From Silvibacterium bohemicum (GTDB taxonomy: Bacteria > Acidobacteriota > Terriglobia > Terriglobales > Acidobacteriaceae), in contig NZ_LBHJ01000012.1 of NCBI RefSeq assembly GCF_001006305.1, positions 284,231 through 348,230 of the forward strand: a stretch of 64,000 nucleotides of DNA, written 5' to 3'. Both the position numbers and the translations under genes were made by a program. Of this stretch, positions 45,389 to 55,560 are shown piece after piece; the first letter of the stretch is position 1; every line of letters starts with the position of its first letter. Below the pieces are notes generated by a model. That model did no database searches and was not told where the DNA came from. It saw only the letters and a list, made by a program, of their open reading frames with translations.

Positions 45389-46756
45389 ATGTCTCTTATG
45401 ACTGAAAAATCAACACAATTGCGCAAACAGATTCTCGAATTGACGGCTCAGTATTTCGCTGAGGCCAACCCTCCGAAAGACTTTCATCCAGGCGTCTCGC
45501 CGGTTCCGGTCTCGGGGAAAGTCATCACTGGTGAAGATATCAGTTCGGTTGTGGATTCTGCGCTCGACGGTTGGTTTACAACCGGCCGCTTTGCCAGCGA
45601 TTTCGAACGCAAGCTGGCTCGTTTTGTGGGGGTTCGGTCCGCATCGCTGGTGAACTCCGGCTCTTCCGCGAACCTGATTGCGCTCAGTGCTCTAACCTCG
45701 CCGAAGCTGGGCGATCGCCAGCTCAAGCCGGGCGATGAGGTCATCACCGTCGCAGCTGGGTTTCCGACAACAGTCAATCCGATTATTCAGAATCGTCTCG
45801 TTCCGGTGTTCGTTGACGTTACGCTGCCGACTTATGAGATAGACACGTCGCAACTGGAAGCTGCGCGAAGTGAGAAGACGAAAGCGATTATTGTTGCTCA
45901 CACACTGGGCAATGTATTCGACCTCGATGAGGTTGTCGCATTCGCAAAAAAATATAACCTCTGGCTAATCGAAGACTGCTGTGACGCGCTGGGTTCGACC
46001 TATCGCGGGCGGAATGTGGGTACATTCGGAGATATCGCGACGGTCAGCTTCTATCCCGCGCACCACATCACGATGGGCGAGGGTGGCGCCGTGCTCACGG
46101 ATAAGCCTGCGCTGCAAGTGCTGATCGATTCGTTCCGCGACTGGGGCCGCGATTGCTGGTGCGAGCCGGGCAAGGACAACACATGCGGCAAGCGGTTCGA
46201 CTGGCAACTTGGCGCGCTGCCTTGTGGCTACGACCACAAGTACACCTACTCGCATATTGGCTACAACCTCAAAGCCACCGACATGCAGGCCGCATTGGGA
46301 GTTTCCCAAATCGCGAAACTGCCGGAGTTCATTGAGCGGCGCAAGGAAAATTTCACCCATCTCAGAGCCGCGCTTAAGCCGGTGGAGGAATTCTTGCTCC
46401 TCCCCGAGGCCTCGCCGCATTCCGATCCCTCATGGTTTGGTTTTCCAATAGGCGTTCGCGAAGACGCGCCATTCACGCGCGATGATCTCACACGCGCATT
46501 GGAAAACAACAAGATTGCCACCCGGCTGTTGTTTGCCGGCAACCTGGTGCGACAACCCGCCTATCAGGGTTCCGAGTTTCGAGTCATCGGCGACTTACCC
46601 AACACAAACTTCGTTATGAATAATGTGTTCTGGGTAGGAGTTTTTCCCGGATTGACAAAGCCAATGCTCGACTTCATCGCGGAGTCAGTGATTCAGTTTG
46701 TGCAGACGAGAGAATCTGCTCAACCTGCGTTCGCTGTTATGAAGAGTAGTTCGTGA
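45389..46756 (+). CDS. rfbH: CDP-4-keto-6-deoxyglucose-3-dehydrase (PMP/iron-sulfur)
   Basis: The starts ATG 45389 and 45398 both fit; 45389 gives 455 residues. This is E1/DdhC, an aminotransferase-fold enzyme that removes the C3 hydroxyl using PMP and a [2Fe-2S] cluster. The PLP lysine is replaced by His225 in [14 protein letters not shown]. The cluster motif C-x57-C-x1-C-x7-C is complete: Cys198, Cys256, Cys258, Cys266. All five residues are offset by exactly five from the Yersinia enzyme (His220, Cys193/251/253/261, recalled). It needs an electron-transferring reductase (E3), which is not in the window. A hairpin terminator follows. Confidence 0.95.
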   Translation: MSLMTEKSTQLRKQILELTAQYFAEANPPKDFHPGVSPVPVSGKVITGEDISSVVDSALDGWFTTGRFASDFERKLARFVGVRSASLVNSGSSANLIALSALTSPKLGDRQLKPGDEVITVAAGFPTTVNPIIQNRLVPVFVDVTLPTYEIDTSQLEAARSEKTKAIIVAHTLGNVFDLDEVVAFAKKYNLWLIEDCCDALGSTYRGRNVGTFGDIATVSFYPAHHITMGEGGAVLTDKPALQVLIDSFRDWGRDCWCEPGKDNTCGKRFDWQLGALPCGYDHKYTYSHIGYNLKATDMQAALGVSQIAKLPEFIERRKENFTHLRAALKPVEEFLLLPEASPHSDPSWFGFPIGVREDAPFTRDDLTRALENNKIATRLLFAGNLVRQPAYQGSEFRVIGDLPNTNFVMNNVFWVGVFPGLTKPMLDFIAESVIQFVQTRESAQPAFAVMKSSS

Positions 46757-46846
46757 ACGCATTGACACTGCGTTAACTTCAGTTATCCGCAAGGTTGCGC
46801 CTTTAGCAGAACTCAGGGAAGCACCCTGTCTTGGTACTGATTACCC

Positions 46847-46880
46847 AATTGCGCGCCCTCGAAGACGGGGGCGCGCAATT
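46847..46880 (+). terminator. Rho-independent-type terminator after rfbH
   Basis: A perfect 12-bp stem, AATTGCGCGCCC at 46847-46858 with its complement at 46869-46880 and a 10-base loop, is followed by TCTTCTT. It lies 91 bases after the rfbH stop and probably ends that transcript. Confidence 0.7.
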
Positions 46881-46988
46881 TCTTCTTGCATCGTCGTGTT
46901 GAAAACAATCGATTCATGAAACGCGTTCTATCGAACCGAAGAGCTTCTTTTCATTTACCGGTCCGTCCGGCACTTTGCATCAGAAATT

Positions 46989-48041
46989 CTATCGCTGGCG
47001 CGCGGCGGTTTCGCTTGGGCTTGGTTCACTTTGATTCGGTGCATGCAGTTCGGTTCCTAGCCAACCCATGATGCCGTTGGCTCCTAGTGCTTTGGCTTCC
47101 TCGGCGCTGGTGGGATAGCGGCTTATATCACTGCTTGCTGGTGCTGCTGCGGCGATCTTGTCTCTTGCTGCTGCCGGTGTTACTGGATCGGCTAAAACCT
47201 GATCGATGCGGATCGCTCTTCCTTTCAGTTGCGGCAGATAGTCGAGAGGATCGAGTCCAGAGACTTGTTGAAGAAATTCCGGCTTCAGATACGATGCGCG
47301 CTCGGCCTCAGGAATCTGTGCAGAGCCCTTCAACCAATCGGGCCAGTCGCCCCATGGATCCATCAGGTCAAGTACGGCGATGCGAGGATCGGCAGCAGCA
47401 GCGAGAATGGCGACCGCTCCTCCCGAGCCTTGCCCAAAGATGCCGACGCGATGAACATCGAGGTCGCTCCGCGATTGCAGATAGTTGAGAATCATCTGCA
47501 CATCATGCGTGGAAGTTACCAGCGCTTCTTGCAATTCGCTCACGAACCACTGCTTCATGGGCCGCGGAGCATGCAGTCGAGCCCAGGAGAGCGCAGAGGG
47601 AAAACCAGCAACCGCGAAGCCATTCTCGACCGCGCGTGCGCACCAGCGGCCCTCTTGGAACACATCGTCGTCGAAGATGTAGTTATACATAAAGAGAACG
47701 ACAGGGAGCTTGTTGGCTCCGGCAGGGCGGATTACGTAGAGATCGATCGGGTCGCTGGGGCGCCACTGAAGACGCAGCAACTCGCGGGTGCATCCTCCCG
47801 GCAGATTGACCTTATTCACCAGCATGGCGCCGGGCGTCTCGAGCGGAAGCCCGCTCTTGGCCAGATCGATAGCCGTCCAGTCTTCACCGTTGTGAGTCGA
47901 TGAGAGCGTCGGAGGGAAAACCGGTGCCGGCGCTGTTGTCAAGGCGGGCTGGTGCGGTGCCGGTGAGGCGGCGCTCTGCGCGTGGATGGTTGTCGATGCG
48001 AGTGCGAAGACGGCGACGGATACGAAGAGGCTGCGAAACAT
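46989..48041 (-). CDS. Secreted alpha/beta-hydrolase
   Basis: The 350-residue protein begins with a signal peptide (MFRSLFVSVAVFALASTTIHAQ). Its alpha/beta-hydrolase core has VVLFMYNYIFDD as an early strand and the nucleophile elbow GIFGQGSGGAV with Ser206. A following DLMDPWGDW and a late region (residues ~270-310) should provide the acid and His. It is probably a periplasmic esterase or peptidase. The gene runs toward rfbH and ends 108 bases past the rfbH terminator. Nothing ties it to the sugar locus. Confidence 0.75.
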   Translation of the reverse strand: MFRSLFVSVAVFALASTTIHAQSAASPAPHQPALTTAPAPVFPPTLSSTHNGEDWTAIDLAKSGLPLETPGAMLVNKVNLPGGCTRELLRLQWRPSDPIDLYVIRPAGANKLPVVLFMYNYIFDDDVFQEGRWCARAVENGFAVAGFPSALSWARLHAPRPMKQWFVSELQEALVTSTHDVQMILNYLQSRSDLDVHRVGIFGQGSGGAVAILAAAADPRIAVLDLMDPWGDWPDWLKGSAQIPEAERASYLKPEFLQQVSGLDPLDYLPQLKGRAIRIDQVLADPVTPAAARDKIAAAAPASSDISRYPTSAEEAKALGANGIMGWLGTELHAPNQSEPSPSETAARQR

Positions 48042-48124
48042 TGTTGCTCCTGGAGTGGAGTTTGGCGGGTCGGTTTCGGCGGAAAAGAAAGGAGCTGCAC
48101 AGCCGATTGTTTGATTCAGCGAAT

Positions 48125-48160
48125 AACGGCAGGCCCGGCTTATGAGCCGGGCCTGCTGTT
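48125..48160 (-). terminator. Strong hairpin terminator downstream of the PstS-like gene
   Basis: Arms at 48125-48140 and 48145-48160 pair over 16 positions, with one G-T, around a 4-base loop TATG. The stem core is GGCAGGCCCGGCT. It lies 31 bases beyond the stop of the reverse gene ending at 48192 and just before the start of the hydrolase gene, so it separates those transcripts. No long U-run follows. Confidence 0.75.
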
Positions 48161-48191
48161 GTTCACGTTCGGTTAAGTGAAGAGCGGAGGA

Positions 48192-49853
48192 TTAGCGACG
48201 GCCGTTGACCTGGCCATTCGTGACGTGGTTGGTGGAGCAGAAGGTGCTGTTGTTCCCTGTTCCAGTGCGCAGCGGAACCACGACACCGCCCACATCGCCG
48301 CCTGCCTCAGGCAGTGCGGTGCAGTTGGTCAATGTGGTGAACTGCTTGTCGCCGTCGACATTGGTGGTGGGATAGGTCGAGCCCGACAGGCCGAGCGGGG
48401 GAGTGAAGTGCTCGCGGATCGAGGTCATGCTGGATGGAACGATGAAGTCGGGGCGCGAGGTGGTTGTGCCGAAGCTGACGAAGTCCTGTGCGGCTTTGGC
48501 AAGATTCGATACTGTGGTCGAGATAGCGGTGTTGGTGTTGATCATGCGCAGCAGCGAATAGATCGGATAGCTGCCGTTCGCTACGTTGTGCATATCCACG
48601 CATGCCAGCTCAGAGGAGCCGGTGGTCGGAATCACACCGTTGTAAGAGCATGAGGTGCTGTTGAGGGGATCGATGCTGTCAATGGTGTAGTAACCGGTGT
48701 TGGCCAGTGCGCCGAGGCCGGCGTAGTTGGCGACGCTCCAGAAGCCGTAGCCGAGATTGTTGTTGTTATCGGTGGTATTGCCGTTGGCGAAGGAGCCTAC
48801 CTCAGCCAGTTCTTCGCCGGTGCCGATTGCGCGCAGACGTTCCGCACCATTGGAGGCGGTGAACTTCAGAGTGGGGTTGGCAACCTCAACGCCGCCGGAA
48901 AGGATGCAGTTCTGCTGGGCTGCAAGCTGATTTTTACCTACATCCTGCGAGGTCTGGTTCACCGTAGTGTTGGGAACGTTGTATTCCATGGTGTTATAGG
49001 TTCCCGACAGTGGCTCGCGGACAAGCACGTTCGCGGCTTCGCCTGCGGGGGTGGTGTTGGTGGTTCCGTCCAGGTAGTGAGCCAACTGCGCGCTGGTGAG
49101 ATTACCGCTGGTAGCGAATCCATTGGCGTCGTCGCTGCTGTGGATCGCGACCAAAATCGCCGTGGCGCCGACAACGGTCACGTTAGGAGCAGTGGACGGA
49201 AGCGTGAATTTGACCACGTTGAACTTCTTGGTCGAAATCGCGCTGTTGATGACACCGCCGTTGGAGTAGCCCAGGCCGAGATACTGCGTGCTTCCGATGG
49301 TGGCACCGCACGGTGTGGCCAGCGCACGCGCGATTGCGAACTCAGCGTCTTCGGGACGGATGTCCGAGCCAGCCACATTTGCTACTTGTGCATTCAGCTT
49401 CGCGGCGACCGTTTCAGGCAGAGCAACTTCACTGCTGGTGCCGAGAATCAAGCCGGCCGACGCTGGATCGGTGGTGGGATAGGTGAGCGTGCATCCATTG
49501 AAGAGGCAACGGTTGCCGACCACGGAGTCAGTGTTCAAATAAGCATAGATGACGCTGGTCGAGGCAGGGCTGGCGCAGGTGCCGCCGGTACCCGGCGTCC
49601 AGGCCACCCATGCGCTGCCGCTATCGACGGCGTTGGGTGTCACGGTCGTGTCGGTAGCGGAAACGCCGGAGGAGGCGCTCCACAGGCACGATGCGTTGAT
49701 CGGACCGGTGCTCAGGTGCGCGCCCAGGCCAGCTTCGAGGAAGTAGGCCGAAGAGCCGACGATCTGCAGCGATACGGTTTGTGCATGGACCTGCGACAGA
49801 GACGCTGCTGCCAGGCCCATGACAAACGACATTTTCAGGAAGTTCTTCAACAT
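48192..49853 (-). CDS. Exported PstS-like periplasmic binding protein
   Basis: The ATG at 49853 has AGGAGCAATCGC before it and gives 553 residues with a signal peptide cleaved after QVHA (about residue 24); a longer frame lacks these features. Two blocks recall the type-2 phosphate-binding fold: LQIVGSSAYF at the mature N-terminus and VREPLSGTYNTME, with GYGFWSVANYAGL near the C-terminus. The protein is longer than PstS (about 340) and has many Cys residues, so disulfides are likely. No permease or ATPase is nearby. Phosphate or another anion is a guess. It could instead be a secreted protein of unknown function that uses this fold. Confidence 0.6.
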   Translation of the reverse strand: MLKNFLKMSFVMGLAAASLSQVHAQTVSLQIVGSSAYFLEAGLGAHLSTGPINASCLWSASSGVSATDTTVTPNAVDSGSAWVAWTPGTGGTCASPASTSVIYAYLNTDSVVGNRCLFNGCTLTYPTTDPASAGLILGTSSEVALPETVAAKLNAQVANVAGSDIRPEDAEFAIARALATPCGATIGSTQYLGLGYSNGGVINSAISTKKFNVVKFTLPSTAPNVTVVGATAILVAIHSSDDANGFATSGNLTSAQLAHYLDGTTNTTPAGEAANVLVREPLSGTYNTMEYNVPNTTVNQTSQDVGKNQLAAQQNCILSGGVEVANPTLKFTASNGAERLRAIGTGEELAEVGSFANGNTTDNNNNLGYGFWSVANYAGLGALANTGYYTIDSIDPLNSTSCSYNGVIPTTGSSELACVDMHNVANGSYPIYSLLRMINTNTAISTTVSNLAKAAQDFVSFGTTTSRPDFIVPSSMTSIREHFTPPLGLSGSTYPTTNVDGDKQFTTLTNCTALPEAGGDVGGVVVPLRTGTGNNSTFCSTNHVTNGQVNGRR

Positions 49854-50679
49854 GCGATTGCTCCTAAGATTGCTCTTGGATGCTGCTTGTGTTGGGGGAT
49901 GGCCTCGCATACTGGCCGGCAGCAGAACTCAAGCTGACCACGATCCGAAGCCGTTTATCCGGCTGACTCAATTGCTACAGAAGAGCGCACGCCGGTGGCT
50001 GTGAATTGGTACTACGTGCGGAGATATATGTGGTGCGAGATGCAGGAATCGTCAGGGTCCGCAACGATGCGTTCCTGACTTGGTAGACAGGAACACAGCT
50101 TCGATCTCAACAGCGCGAAATTGAATTCACCGCAATGCAACCAGGGGTTCATGGCCGCCCAACAGAGCAGCTCGGATCACGCGAAATGTTACCGGGAGAA
50201 GAAATTCAGGTTGCGAAGATACTAAGTGGAAGCACGGTTCAACGAGTTAGGGCTGCACCGGATTGTTATCCAATCGTCACAGAGCATACACCTGCTTCAG
50301 CGAAGATAAGGAGATAACAGCCGCACTCTGACAGGCGCAGAATGGCCGAGCCAAATTTTATATGGCCTTAACTTGCAGCCCCGGAGCGTTGTGTTACAAA
50401 AGCGATCTGTCGATGCTTTTTTTTAGCACGTACCTTCTGTGTATGAGCAGTTAGGTGTTTCTTATGTGCTCGCCAATTGTTTTCTCAAGTAATCTCCCTC
50501 CAAAAAAAATTGATATGCGCCGTTGAGAATCGCTACCCCTGACAGTCATTCTTACGGGTGATTCCCGGTTTCATCTTTACCTGGGCAGCGATGCGTGCAT
50601 TCAGCATCGTACCCGCTTTGTGTGTCCAGGCGAATGATTACTGAGGTTATTGAATTTTTCAGGAGGCGGTGCGGATTTT
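49854..50679. other. 826-base intergenic region
   Basis: This is the longest non-coding stretch in the window, between the reverse PstS-like gene and the forward giant lipoprotein gene. AT-rich tracts occur near 50416 (a run of eight T) and 50503 (a run of eight A), fitting a promoter region. No tRNA, hairpin or recognisable small protein was found. A run AGGAGG at 50661-50666 lies 13 bases before the ATG at 50680. Confidence 0.45.
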
Positions 50680-53600
50680 ATGGCAGCGAAGTTTGGTTGG
50701 CGGACGGTATTCCTGCCTTTGGGTCTGGCACTTGTTCTATTAGCGGCTGGTTGCGGCGGCGGTTCCTCTTCAACGGCGAGCAATGTAACTGCAACGCCCT
50801 CATTTAGTCCTGGTGCGGGAAGTTATAACTCCTCGCAGACGGTGACGATATCGGATGCAATGCAGGGCGCCGTTCTTTATTGCACGACCGATGGAACCAC
50901 GCCTACATCCTCCTCTCCTCAGTGCGGTCAACCTACTACGGTTTTCCAGTCGGAGTTTCTGCAGGCCATCGCGGTAGCGCCGGGGAAGACCGCGAGTGCG
51001 GTTATGTCGGCGGGATACACCATCAATCTGAAGGCCGCTGCGACGCCGGCCTTTTCTCCCGCCGGCGGCACCTATGCGGGAACGCAGATGGTAACCGTCA
51101 AGGATGCGACCTCCAGCGCAAATATCTATTACACGCTGGATGGGACCACGCCGACCACGCAGTCGACGCTGTATACCGGGCCGGTCGCCATCTCGGTAAC
51201 CGCAACGCTCAGCGCCATCGCGACGGCATCTGGCTATGACCAGAGCGGAGTCGAAAGTGCAGCCTACACGATTCAGGAGGGGGGATCGTCACCGACGGGG
51301 ATCGCTCCGATGATTACTAGCCTGTCGCCGTCGTCGGTCTCTGCCGGCGGTGCAGGGTTCACTCTTACGGTGAACGGCACGGGTTTTACATCGGATGCGA
51401 TCGTAAGCTGGAGCGGCACCGCGCTTACTACTACCTACGGGAGCGCGACGCAATTGACGGCGGCTGTTCCTGCCAATCTGATCGCGACAGCAGGTACTGC
51501 AACCGTCACGGTGGCAAATTCGGTTGGCACCTCATCGGGAGCCAGCTTTACGATCAACCCAGCTAGCTCTACGTCCCCGCCTTCCTCTGGCTCCCTTGCC
51601 ATCACCAGCCTTTCTCCGTCGTCAGCATTAGTCGGGGGCGCGGCCTTCACGCTCACGGTGAACGGCACAGACTTTGCTTCGGGTGCAACTGTTAGCTGGG
51701 GCAATACGCCGCTGGTCACAACCTTCGTGAGTGCAATCAAGCTGACGGCAGCCGTCCCCGCCAGCCTGATTGCGAATGCAGGCGCTGTCCCGATAACGGT
51801 CGCCACGGCGATGAGTGGCGAGTCGCCGGCTGCGACATTTACGGTTACCGCCGGAACGCCCGGCATTACCGGTCTTTCTCCCTCTTCCGTGCAGGCCGGC
51901 GGGGCGGGGTTCACGCTTACCGTCAACGGCAGCAACTTTGTTGAAGGCGCAACCGTGAATTGGGGCAGCACGGCGCTCACCACCACCTTCGAGAGCCCCT
52001 CCCAGCTGAAGGCATCCGTTTCCGCTAACCTGATTGCGACAGCAGGCACCGTGGCTGTCACGGTGGCCACCTCGGGAGGCACCTCATCCGCGGCGAACTT
52101 CACTGTCAGCGCGCCGGGCGCTCCTACCATCACCAGCCTTGCGCCATACTCGGTTTCGGCCGGTGGTGCGGCGTTCACCCTCACGGTCGGCGGAACGAAT
52201 TTCGTCTCGGGAGCGGTTGTGAACTGGGGCGGCACGGCCCTCACTACCAGCTTCGGGAACCCGACGCTGCTGACAGCGAATGTGCCAGCCAATCTGATTA
52301 CGGGTACGGGTTCGACCGCGATCACAGTGTCGGAGCCGGCTGGAGCTTCCGGGGGAACGGGCTTCACTGTCAGCGCGCCAGGCGTGCCCACCATTGCCAG
52401 CCTATCGCCGGGTACGGCCTCAGCAGGCGGACCACAGTTTACGCTTACTGTGAACGGAACGAATTTCGTTTCCGGTGCGGTTGTGAGCTGGGGCGGCACT
52501 GTCCTCTCTACTAATCTGACGAGTGCGACGCAGTTAACGGCGACGGTGCCGGCTAACCTCATTGCCACCGTAGGTTCGACCACGATAACTGTGGCGGAGT
52601 CCGCCGGAACCTCCGGCGTTGCGACATACAACATTACGGTGCCGCTGCCGCAAATTGCCGGAGCCGTGTTGAGCGGAGCCGGCGCATCTGTTGTGCCGCT
52701 CGGTGGCGCGACGGTGCAGCTCTATGCGGCCGGCTCGACTGTTACCGGAGCGGCGGGTTACGGCCAGCCAGCTACGGCTCTTGGCAGTCCGGTTACCGCT
52801 GATCCTCAGACCGGGGCGTTCTCAGTGGGCTACGACTGCTCTGCTGTCCCGCCACCTGGCGATCTGTTGTACCTGGTGGCCACCGGAACCGGCAACGACG
52901 TGATTCTCATGACAGCCCTGGGGCCATGCGGAGGGCTGAGCACGGCCGGAACGGCGGCCACGATCAACGAGGTGACCACGGTTGCTTCGGCCTATTCGCT
53001 TGCACAGTTCATGACCACCGCTCCCAATGTGGGAGCTCCGGCGACCAATTATCAGGGCCTCTCCAACGCATTTGCCACCGTGAATAATCTGGTGAATGCC
53101 GCCAACGGGACTGCCCTGAGCATTACTCCGGCCTACGCGAACGGTACGGTGCCGTTTCTCAACACCAGCACGGCGCCGCAGATGCGCGTGAATACGCTGG
53201 CCGACATCCTCAATAGTTGCGCGAGCACCGGCGGCTCGGGATGCAACAGTCTCTTGAGTGCCGCCACGCCGCCTTCGGGCACCGCTCCTGCGAATACACT
53301 GCAGGCCATTCTCGACATCGCGCAAAACCCGGGCGTAAACGTAGCTACGCTTTTCGGGCTTGTGCCCGCTACGCCGCCGTTCGCGCCAGCGCTGACGTCC
53401 GCTCCGGGAGACTGGACTCTGGCGCTGACCTTCACGGGCGGCGGATTCGGCATCTCGCCCACCACATCGGGAACCGACTCGCACAACGATGCGGACGTCG
53501 GTCCCACGATCAGCACGGGGCTGGCTATCGACGCCACCGGAAACATCTGGGTGACGGGTTTCGGCGAATTTGGATATCAATCGGAAAGTCCAGAGGCGAC

Positions 53601-54642
53601 GACCCCGATTCTTGCCGAGTTCACCAATCAGGGCACGCCGGTGACGCCGGCCACCACGCAGAGCAGCGATCCAACGCCGCTAATTAGCTACGGAGGATCT
53701 CAGATATCGGGCGGACAGGAACCCGGCTCGATAGCCATCGATACCGGCGGAAATATCTGGGTCGGGAATTTCGATTCTGACGGCGTGCTCTCCACCATAA
53801 GCCCGGGCCTTTCCCTACTAGCTAACGTAACTACGACGCACAGCATTGCGGCCCTCGCTATCGATAATAACGGCAACGCATGGGCTGGTTCTTTCAGCCA
53901 GGCTCTTGTCGAGTATGCATACTCGGCAGGAAACGCTGCTCTCCAGGCGCAGCCCTTGAGCGGGAATCAGGCCGATTACAGTGGTTTTCTCAACCTGGTT
54001 TTCGACTCATCCTTCAACCTGTGGGCCGACGCAGACTTCCCGGCCGACTTCACCGACACTGTTGAAGAAATCTCCACCACGGACGCTAGCCTCTTATACA
54101 ATGCATTTCCTTCCGGGGGGTTCGCTCCGATATCACTCGCCGCTGACAATGCAGGCAACGTCTACGGATGCGGGGATCCGGCTGGAAACATCCTGGATGT
54201 TTTCACTCCCGGCACCATCGCGAATACGTTCACGATCGGAAGCCGCGGCTGCGGCCAGCAGTTACTGCTGGATGGACAGGGGCATCTCTTCGCCATCACC
54301 AACGGGTTCCCTCTCAACACGGATAACACGATCGATGTGTACACCACCACGGGGACCGTCATCTCGCCTGCCGGCGGCTACACGGGGACCAGCAGCGCGG
54401 AGCCGACAACGATAACAATCGACGGCAATCTGTCCGCTTTTTTAGATTTCAACCCCACGACCGGAGCCATCGACGGATCGGGCAACTTGTGGCTGATCAA
54501 CATCGACACGTCCAACAGCGGGGGACCTTCTGGGAGCGCTGCCACCGGCAATGTGCTGGTGGAATTCGTAGGCCTCGCGGCGCCCGTGGTTACTCCTACA
54601 TCGCTTGCACTGCAAAACGGACAGCTTGGAACGCGTCCGTGA
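50680..54642 (+). CDS. Giant lipoprotein: chitobiase-C repeats, IPT repeats and propeller-type C-terminal module
   Basis: ATG 50680 gives 1320 residues. A signal peptide ends in LLAAGCGGGSS, a lipobox. Residues ~35-200 hold two CHB_HEX_C-like repeats (SFSPGAGSY ... YCTTDGTTPT; AFSPAGGTY ... YYTLDGTTPT). Five IPT/TIG repeats follow, each ITSLSPSSVSAGG-like then FTLTVNGTNF. From ~52645 a C-terminal module of ~660 residues includes a carboxypeptidase-regulatory-like strand set and NHL/Vgb-type propeller blades (AIDATGNIWVTGFG, AIDNNGNAWAGS). The ending AAPVVTPTSLALQNGQLG recurs at the end of the giant at 57390-61391. It is probably an outer-surface protein. Confidence 0.83.
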   Translation: MAAKFGWRTVFLPLGLALVLLAAGCGGGSSSTASNVTATPSFSPGAGSYNSSQTVTISDAMQGAVLYCTTDGTTPTSSSPQCGQPTTVFQSEFLQAIAVAPGKTASAVMSAGYTINLKAAATPAFSPAGGTYAGTQMVTVKDATSSANIYYTLDGTTPTTQSTLYTGPVAISVTATLSAIATASGYDQSGVESAAYTIQEGGSSPTGIAPMITSLSPSSVSAGGAGFTLTVNGTGFTSDAIVSWSGTALTTTYGSATQLTAAVPANLIATAGTATVTVANSVGTSSGASFTINPASSTSPPSSGSLAITSLSPSSALVGGAAFTLTVNGTDFASGATVSWGNTPLVTTFVSAIKLTAAVPASLIANAGAVPITVATAMSGESPAATFTVTAGTPGITGLSPSSVQAGGAGFTLTVNGSNFVEGATVNWGSTALTTTFESPSQLKASVSANLIATAGTVAVTVATSGGTSSAANFTVSAPGAPTITSLAPYSVSAGGAAFTLTVGGTNFVSGAVVNWGGTALTTSFGNPTLLTANVPANLITGTGSTAITVSEPAGASGGTGFTVSAPGVPTIASLSPGTASAGGPQFTLTVNGTNFVSGAVVSWGGTVLSTNLTSATQLTATVPANLIATVGSTTITVAESAGTSGVATYNITVPLPQIAGAVLSGAGASVVPLGGATVQLYAAGSTVTGAAGYGQPATALGSPVTADPQTGAFSVGYDCSAVPPPGDLLYLVATGTGNDVILMTALGPCGGLSTAGTAATINEVTTVASAYSLAQFMTTAPNVGAPATNYQGLSNAFATVNNLVNAANGTALSITPAYANGTVPFLNTSTAPQMRVNTLADILNSCASTGGSGCNSLLSAATPPSGTAPANTLQAILDIAQNPGVNVATLFGLVPATPPFAPALTSAPGDWTLALTFTGGGFGISPTTSGTDSHNDADVGPTISTGLAIDATGNIWVTGFGEFGYQSESPEATTPILAEFTNQGTPVTPATTQSSDPTPLISYGGSQISGGQEPGSIAIDTGGNIWVGNFDSDGVLSTISPGLSLLANVTTTHSIAALAIDNNGNAWAGSFSQALVEYAYSAGNAALQAQPLSGNQADYSGFLNLVFDSSFNLWADADFPADFTDTVEEISTTDASLLYNAFPSGGFAPISLAADNAGNVYGCGDPAGNILDVFTPGTIANTFTIGSRGCGQQLLLDGQGHLFAITNGFPLNTDNTIDVYTTTGTVISPAGGYTGTSSAEPTTITIDGNLSAFLDFNPTTGAIDGSGNLWLINIDTSNSGGPSGSAATGNVLVEFVGLAAPVVTPTSLALQNGQLGTRP
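51310..52635 (+). repeat. Five tandem IPT/TIG-domain repeats (coding)
   Basis: Five units of about 265 bases encode near-identical domains beginning ITSLSPSS or a variant, with FTLTVNGTNF, VSWGGTAL and LTAxVPANLI as shared blocks. Similarity at DNA level is visible, so recombination between units is possible. Confidence 0.8.
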
Positions 54643-54792
54643 GCGAAGCGGATCGATACAAGTTGTCCGATCGAACAACCGAGAGAAAGTTCCGCGTGAG
54701 CACAGCGACCGCAAGGGAGATGTGCGCAAAACTCGATTCCGCTTTCGTTACGCCCCCTCCCGGGTTTTGCCCGGGGTGGAAGAGGAGCCGAA

Positions 54793-55524
54793 ATGTACCT
54801 GGGTACGAGGCAGCGAAAGTTCATGTCGACCGCGCACAGTGCTACCACGGGAGAGGTAACGAGGATGGGTATTTGTTACAGACCAGAGGCGAGCCTGGGA
54901 GAGGTATCGGGTTCGAGCGTTCTCTCGAGAGAGGCGATTCATCTCGGCGCGAGGACGGAGCCGCAGTTCGGTATCTCCGCGGATGGCGAAGCGGTGCGCG
55001 ACGAATGGACCCAGCCACGATTGAGCGGAGACGCGCAGCAGCGGATTCTGGCGTTGTACGACGAATATCGTCCTCATCTCTATCGCTATCTGCGCAGCAT
55101 GCGACTGGGACGGGAGTGGGCCGAGGAAGTTATCCAGGAAACATTCATGCGTCTCACGTCCAAGCTGCTGGAAAAGGATGATATCGAGAACGTGCAGGGT
55201 TGGGTGGTTCGTGTGGCACACAACCTGGCGGTGGATGTGTTGAAGGAAGAATGCCGCAAGATCATTGGCGACGATGAACCTTTCCTGATTGAGAACCGCG
55301 CCGATCCATCCTTGAACCCCGAGGAAGCGTACTGCAGAAACGAACGGTCGATACGAATGACGCTCGCGCTGTGGGAGCTGAAGCCCCAGCACCGCCAATG
55401 TTTTCAGATGCGCGCCCATGGCTTTCGCTACAAGGACATCGGTGTGGCCCTGGGAATCAGCGCGCAGCGGGCGGCTTTCGTGGTTAAGCAGGTGGCAATG
55501 CGACTGGCGACAATCTGCGGGTAG
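54793..55524 (+). CDS. ECF-type RNA polymerase sigma factor
   Basis: ATG 54793 has AAGAGGAG 6 bases upstream and gives 243 residues. Region 2 lies at about 85-150 (ALYDEYRPHLYRYLRSM, EVIQETFMRLTSK, VQGWVVRVAHNLAVD). Region 4 lies at about 185-240 (ELKPQHRQCFQMRAHGFRYKDIGVALGIS), a helix-turn-helix for the -35 element. The 80 residues before region 2 are unusual for an ECF factor. It lies 36 bases before the anti-sigma-like gene and 150 after the IPT giant, so it may control these surface proteins. Confidence 0.88.
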   Translation: MYLGTRQRKFMSTAHSATTGEVTRMGICYRPEASLGEVSGSSVLSREAIHLGARTEPQFGISADGEAVRDEWTQPRLSGDAQQRILALYDEYRPHLYRYLRSMRLGREWAEEVIQETFMRLTSKLLEKDDIENVQGWVVRVAHNLAVDVLKEECRKIIGDDEPFLIENRADPSLNPEEAYCRNERSIRMTLALWELKPQHRQCFQMRAHGFRYKDIGVALGISAQRAAFVVKQVAMRLATICG

Positions 55525-55560
55525 ATAGCGGCGAATACATAGATGGTGAAGAGCACATAA

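Noticed and set aside
48125-48160. Hairpin as a mobile repeat (REP-like)
   Set aside because: Only one copy is seen in the window and it lies directly after a stop codon, so a terminator is the simpler reading.
51435-52634. 399-codon minus-strand frame with repeated segments
   Set aside because: Its repeats are the antisense of the IPT repeats; it has no signal, motif or start site of its own.
51310-52635. Regular ~265-base repeats as a CRISPR or satellite array
   Set aside because: The repeats are fully coding, have no constant short repeat with unique spacers, and encode IPT domains.
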